Assembly: GCF_020520425.1 (NCBI RefSeq) | Contig: NC_079492.1 | Coordinates: 109,961,157-110,025,156 of the forward strand | From: Spinacia oleracea | Taxonomy: Eukaryota; Streptophyta; Magnoliopsida; Caryophyllales; Amaranthaceae | Length of the DNA: 64,000 bases | Direction of reading: 5' to 3' | In this document: piece after piece, positions 58,762 through 64,000 of the stretch | How positions within the stretch are numbered: the stretch's first letter is position 1 | Layout of the letters: every line of letters starts with the position of its first letter | The notes under the pieces: generated by a model | Databases searched by the model: none | What the model was told of the DNA's origin: nothing | What the model saw: the letters and a program-made list of their open reading frames with translations, nothing else | Program-made: the position numbers and the translations under genes

Positions 58762-59603
58762 TAGAGCTGTCAAAAACTGACCCGACCCGAGAAACCGATC
58801 TGAACCGACTTGTATTTTTAAGGACCTGGACCCGACCCGAGACCCGAAATTTTGTTAAAGTAGGAAACCCGTAACCCGACCTTAGCCAACCCGTTAAAAC
58901 CGACGATCGATTTCGACCCGTTAATGCATGAACCGGACCCGAACCTGATACCCGACCGAAATATAACCGATAACAAAATTGAGTCAGCTTACCCGACCGA
59001 AAAATGACCCGAACCCGATTCAACACCCGACCCGATGTCAACCCGAAACCGATGTTAACGCGATGAAACCTGTTATTGACTCAATTCTTGACAACCCGTT
59101 ACCTGAATTTACGCGACCTGTTGACAACCCGATTTGTCATTGACCTAACTAAATAATAACTTAAATCAAGTTAATATATTTTTTATAATTACCTAATCTA
59201 GAACAAGTGAAAAACGTTAAACCAAATTTAACCAAATTTATAAAAGTTAATTATAAGGTTAAAACTTGACTAATCTTGATAGCTATCGTACCCGGTCTTA
59301 ACCCGTGTCCGATAGTGAACCCGACCTGAATTTTAACCGACCCGGTAATTATCCGATCCGAACTTGACCCGACTTGTTATGACCCGAACCCATAATTGTA
59401 CCCGGTTAGAAAAAGACCTGAACCGAACCCGACCTAAAACGAAATGGAAAAATAACCCGACATGACCCGACAAATTTTCAACCTGACCGAACCCGACCTG
59501 CACCCGGTGATAAAATGACCCGACACGACCCGACCAGATCATGATCCGAGACCCAAGATGACCAGACCCGGACCCGACTCGAGTAACCGTTTTGACAGCT
59601 CTA
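58762..59603. mobile_element. hAT-type MITE with a GACCCGAACCC core
   Basis: An 842-bp element with perfect 14-bp TIRs TAGAGCTGTCAAAA and TTTTGACAGCTCTA and a perfect 8-bp target duplication GCTGGAGT (58754-58761, 59604-59611), diagnostic of hAT. The interior is dominated by CCGACCCGAACCCGACC-like words. There is no transposase. It lies 154 bp upstream of the dehydratase ATG, hence in its promoter or 5' untranslated region. Confidence 0.93.
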
Positions 59604-59757
59604 GCTGGAGTTCCTCCAAAAACATTGACATTTACGTCCCCTGTGGATAATGTAAAGAGTTTATACTCAAGTCTCAACGACAAATTCCGAACATTGCCAT
59701 TTTTTAACCGACAAATCTCCCATTGAAAGCTTGGAGTACTCAAGATTAATTGCAATT

Positions 59758-62700
59758 ATGCCTCGATTATCCAATTTATACCTCTTCACTTACAACTTTG
59801 CTCAAACTATTGGTTGGTAATTTCTCTGCAAAACTCTTCATTTAATCATAGATTATAGACTCATTATTTTGTACTTAATTATCAATTTTAAGCTATTGCA
59901 AATTCTTCTCTTCTGATTGCAGGGCAGTTGCATTGTTGAAGATTTTAATAGGGTTTACTACCACTAGATCCTTCGATGCCGCTTTTGCCTCTTCTGGGCA
60001 ACTAATTTGTAAGTAATTTCATTTTTAATGTATCTATTTATTTGATTCACGTTATATTCATACTTGTTTGAATTTGAATTGTCATTACTATAAATTGATT
60101 TGATTTTGTTGGGTGGTGAAGGTTTCTTGCAAAAAGTTGCATTCTTGGAAGTTATACATGGTGCACTGGGTATGTTCTTCTATCAAATTTAAGTTATGTC
60201 CGGATTTAGTTGTTACATTACTAGTTTTGACAATTAATTATGAACGGAGCGAGTATTATAGGAGTATATAGTTAGGTTATTTGATAGTTGCCTGTTTCAT
60301 TTGTTTGTTTTGTGGTAATGAAGGTATTGTCTCAACTGGAGTGTTGTTGCCTCTGATGCAATGGGGAGGAAGAAGTCATTATCTTCTGGCGATTGTTGGG
60401 AATATTGTTGAGGTTCATAACTAACCTTTGTATACATCTTTTGAGCTCCATTATATTGATTAGATTATGTCTTTCTACGTGTTTGTGTTCTTTTGATGAA
60501 ATGTTTTTGGAGGGAGATTCTAACTGTAGGCTACTATTTTCTGAAAATATTTGCAGTTACAAGCATCTCCGTCCATTTTCATAACTTTTGTTGCTTGGAG
60601 CATCAGTGAAGTGAGTTGCTTCAACTTGCCTAATCTTTTTGAAATATTCGCTTAAACTGACCATTTCATAAGGGAATTCTCAGACTGTATTCTAAGCTAT
60701 ACATGGATTGCTAACACTTAATGTCCACTGCACCCCCCCCTCCCCCCTCGTAGTTCTACTTCTACCCAATTTATGTCATTATATATGGAGGGAAACTCTT
60801 CACTTTTGTCGTGAAATAGAATTGCTAGAACGCTAGCCGCAGTTGAATTTAACTTAATGATTTTTTGTTTGAACCCATAAGACGTTCTTTCACGGTTAAA
60901 AAATCAAAGTCTCAGGTCTAATAAGTTTGCTAAGCTAATAACTTCTGGATGGGTTCAGAAAGTTCAAGGCAAAATTTAGTTCGTAGCTTATGACTCATTT
61001 CCCAAAACGTAAACTGAGACAGGTGTAGTTTATGGACGATAGTTCAGATTGGTTCAGTTTAGGGAGAGGGTTTAGACAAGTTCAGTTTAGGGTTAATAAG
61101 TTCAGCTTAGGCTAATGAGTTTAGATGATTTAGGTAAGTTCAAGTCAGATCTGTAGCAGTTGTCAGGTGAAAAGAACAAGCCTGAGTTTCTCATTACTGA
61201 TTTGAAGCTTGAAATTGATTGTCATAGGAATATTTTCTAAGCTACAAATGCGTAGCATTCTTTAACCTTTCCAAATCCATAATATCTGCTAATATACATC
61301 ATATCAATGTACAAGAGTTGGCCAGTCTCTCTTTAAATAGGAATACTGGAGACAGTGTAGCTGCTACTTTGGTGTGTCTAAAATTTTGCTTACTGCTTTA
61401 TTGAGAGCACAGGAGCATCGGGTTCTTGATTCCTTTTGGAGAAGGGATCACGTTCAAGGAACTTGAAAATTAGATAGTTAAACTAATTCTGAATCCTTGA
61501 AGTTACATCACAACCAGAATCCTTGACGTATTGAACATAAATTAGGGTCTATGACAATGGCGGCTATGCTATTTTTGAGTGGGAGGAATTTGTGAGGTAA
61601 AAGAGAAATGACAGGAGATGCACCCAGTTGTTCTATGGGTATTGAATTTCTTATCAATTTCAACTAGAGGGCAGTGAGAACTACTATCAGAATAAATTAT
61701 CAGTGTCACCCTCAGCATCAATGCTGGAGTATTAGAATTAAGACTTGAGATTCCTCAGAAAGATGCAGAATCAGATTCTTATGCAGAATCAGATTTTCTG
61801 ATGCATTGCTATAAGTGTCTCAATTCAGACAGAAGTCAATTAAACAAGAACAGGAAAGGCTGGGAAGATAGAACTTGACAGTGGATACTTTAGAATACTA
61901 GAAGAGATAGGAATATTGTTCATGTATGTGGCCTCTCTATTAACTTGAAAGGATCAGTCCCTAAGAAATTGTTTCTCATAAATTCTCATATGTCATTATG
62001 TCATTATCGTTACCCCCATTGCTTCAAAGAGCCTCCCGCAAGAAGTTGGGTAAGGGGGGTCGGGTGTGCGCAACCTTACCCCTGCAATCAGAGAGGTTGT
62101 TTCCAATTGACCCAAAAGCGATAACGGGACGACAAGTCGACAACAGGACGACCATCTTCTACTTCATGGAAAGGAAACAAAGAGGTTTTAAAAGCCATTT
62201 TGATTTAGTCTATTACATCCCACAGCCAAAAGAACAAATGAATCTTTGGCTCAATCGGAAATGGACAGTTTTCTCATAAACTCTGTTTGCCACAATATTC
62301 GTATCTCTCTTTTCAGTTCATTGGTTCTGTGAAAGAGTGCTGGAACTTTTTATGACCGATAGAACGTGATTGTATAGTATCATAATATGATAAGTATATA
62401 ATGTAACCTGAAAAGGAAGGTGAATTTCTTGGAGCGTAGACCAGATAATGTAACCTGAAAAGGAAGGTGAAATTTCTTGGAGCATAGCCCAGAAAATGTA
62501 ACCATGTTTTTTATTTTGTTAACTTTTCATGCACACTATACTTGATAAGGGAACAAAGTTAAAATTTAGAGAAATTTCACTATCCCACATTGAATAAATG
62601 CGTATTGGCGGTCATTCAGAGGCTTTGGTTCAAACCTTGAGCTACATTTATGTTCCTTTGATGATCTATATTGTGTGGTTTTGCAATTCATATTGCCATT

Positions 62701-63670
62701 GCATGTTCATTCATCATCTGAATCTCATTCTTCTTTGTTTATTTCATTTTGGAATCATCTAATTCTCACAATTGATACAGATAATTAGGTACTCGAACTA
62801 TGCTTTGAGTTGTATTGGAAAGTGTCCATACTGGTCAACCTATATCAGGTTTGCTCACTTCCGTTAATAAAATTCTTGCTTCCATTCCACGATAGATGAG
62901 TAATCTCTTGCAAAGTATCTGACTTTCCTTGTTCATTTGAACAATTTCCACTGTCAGATACACTGCTTTCATCCCTCTGTATCCAGTGGGTGTTGCTGGT
63001 GAAAGTAAGTCCTCCACTTTATATCTCAGTATTGGCATTCCTTTTCCATGTAATTTTTTGTTTGTAACACAATATAAAATTGTTTAATCCTTTGTGTGTT
63101 GTTGCTGCTCAGCTCATTCCTTAAGCGCGCGTAAAGTAGTTGTTAAAAGTTTGTGTTGATTCAATATTGTGCAGTGTGGCTCATGTACCAAGCACTTCCG
63201 TATATAATGGAGAAAGACCTTTACAAAGATTTCTTCAGTTTCTTCCCTTTCTGCTATTATACTTTTGTCCAGGTAATTCATAACCTACTTTACAATATGC
63301 TATGATCCTCTTTCCTAACTTTGGGTTGAGGAATTCCTACTCTACTTTAGGCCTCACATGATTTTTTCCAAACTTTTGGCATTGAAAGTCGAAGTGTTTT
63401 ACTAGGGTTCCTATCAAGCAGGTCATCCGACTAAACAGTGAATTACAGTGCATTTTTTACAGTGAATTACAATGCATTTTTGCATATTATTTCTCCAGTA
63501 TGTTACAATATCATGCTAAAGGCCATTCTATATGTCTTAACACTAATATGAACCTTTTGTGTTAGGTGGTTCTTCTTTCCTATCCACTTCTTTGGTTGAA
63601 GCTTTACCTGCATTTATTTAAACAAAGAAGGTCTAAGCTCCGAAAACACCATGACAAGAAAAGGGAGTGA
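59758..63670 (+). CDS. Very-long-chain 3-hydroxyacyl-CoA dehydratase, PASTICCINO2/PTPLA-like
   Basis: Nine exons (59758-59816, 59923-60008, 60122-60169, 60324-60412, 60557-60610, 62781-62848, 62958-63004, 63175-63272, 63566-63670) join to 217 codons with GT-AG borders and correct phase throughout. The product is a multi-membrane-segment ER protein of the HACD family, which dehydrates 3-hydroxyacyl-CoA in the third step of very-long-chain fatty acid elongation. Family motifs are FLEVIHGALGIV (56-67), PLMQWGGRSHYLLAIVG (74-90), IRYSNYAL and YPVGVAGE, whose Tyr143 and Glu150 correspond to the catalytic pair. The C-terminus KKRE is a KKXX ER-retrieval signal. It is closer to the second plant type (At5g59770-like) than to PAS2 itself. 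Intron 5 is 2.17 kb and carries repeats. A hAT MITE lies just upstream. Confidence 0.93.
61998..62280 (+). repeat. Repeat-like segment in intron 5 of the dehydratase gene
   Basis: This open stretch contains GGGTCGGGTGTGCGCAACCT, TTACCCCTGC and AGAGAGGTTGTTTCC, words I associate with a dispersed plant short repeat often seen in introns. I cannot show pol III boxes or a target duplication, so calling it a SINE is not justified. Confidence 0.35.
62401..62505. repeat. 47-bp tandem duplication in intron 5
   Basis: ATGTAACCTGAAAAGGAAGG starts at 62401 and 62448, with the beginning of a third unit at 62496. The units differ at only a few bases. Confidence 0.85.
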
Positions 63671-64000
63671 ACATCTCAATACAGTCTGTACGATCTCTCT
63701 GTGGATTAATGAGCTATTTATATTCTGTATGTATCTCATGTTTTATTGATGAATGATTCATTGAATTCAAACATAAATGCATTCTTTCTTTCAGTCATAT
63801 CATAAGTATTATAAATATTTGTTTCAGTTAGTGTCAATGTCAGTGTGTCGCCCTTCAGTTGGAATTAATAGTTATATACGTAGTACTTCGTATTTCAAAA
63901 CTTTGTTGCTGATGTACATTGCAATTCTTTTTAGACTAAAGCAAAATTATTGATGCTCATGCCTACCTACAAAATTGTCCGTTTTGTGTTTGGTGCTTAC
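63671..64000 (+). other. 3' flank of the dehydratase gene
   Basis: AT-rich sequence, presumably 3' untranslated region at first. No new gene start is recognised before the window ends. Confidence 0.5.

Noticed and set aside
59333-59755. 140-codon minus-strand ORF
   Set aside because: It is mostly the GACCCGAACCC core of the hAT MITE, antisense to the dehydratase leader.
61998-62279. 93-codon ORF in intron 5 of the dehydratase gene
   Set aside because: It is repeat-like intron sequence with no protein family resemblance, and the flanking exons splice cleanly around it.
1-64000. CRISPR arrays, bacterial operons, riboswitches, tRNA or rRNA genes
   Set aside because: None was seen. The tandem repeats lack the unit and spacer structure of CRISPR, the genome is plant, and no cloverleaf or rRNA sequence was recognised by eye.

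Overview
This is a 64-kb piece of plant nuclear DNA. It is AT-rich, has intron-split genes with GT-AG borders and plant-type transposons, and contains no prokaryotic gene organisation. The long terminal repeats (LTRs) with a CG-rich core and TTTCCG repeats, and a Sirevirus-type Copia element carrying a third ORF, look to me like Amaranthaceae (spinach/beet relatives). That placement rests on memory and is only moderately secure.

Only two ordinary host genes can be read completely. One is an R2R3-MYB transcription factor of the MYB48/MYB59 type (36726-37734, + strand, 3 exons). The other is a PASTICCINO2-like very-long-chain 3-hydroxyacyl-CoA dehydratase (59758-63670, + strand, 9 exons). Two exon-like segments on the minus strand next to the MYB gene (35849-35974, 36339-36405) hint at a further unresolved gene. 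A single Aurora-kinase exon (5962-6078) is a gene fragment, plausibly carried by a Helitron whose 3' end is at 7802.

The rest is mostly mobile DNA. Region by region: 1-5133, a Copia element running off the left edge, with its 5' LTR at 3711-5133. 5134-15800, gene-fragment DNA plus nested miniature inverted-repeat elements (MITEs: Stowaway, Tourist and other types) and a degenerate minisatellite. 16034-18146, a 5'-truncated non-LTR retrotransposon (LINE). 18517-20226, more terminal-inverted-repeat (TIR) elements and a Helitron end. 24003-33897, a complete young Sirevirus-lineage Copia element with gag, pol, an extra 3' ORF and perfect ATCAT target-site duplications (TSDs). 35600-41295, the MYB locus and MITEs. 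41446-50689, two hAT/Helitron-type elements, two solo LTRs, a decayed LINE, a Mutator-like MITE abutting a Tourist element, and a Stowaway. 51575-56680, a full-length LINE with a perfect 14-bp TSD inserted into a degenerate TTACTATATGAT-type array. 58762-59603, a hAT MITE with a perfect 8-bp TSD just upstream of the dehydratase gene.

The genes do not form an operon or pathway. I see no convincing new biochemical system. The most unusual recurring structure is a set of TIR-bounded elements whose interiors are almost entirely tandem repeat. The best single loci for follow-up are the Helitron/Aurora fragment, the third ORF of the Sirevirus element, the alternative splice donor in the MYB gene, and the hAT insertion in the dehydratase promoter. 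All boundaries were read by eye; no alignment or database search was run.
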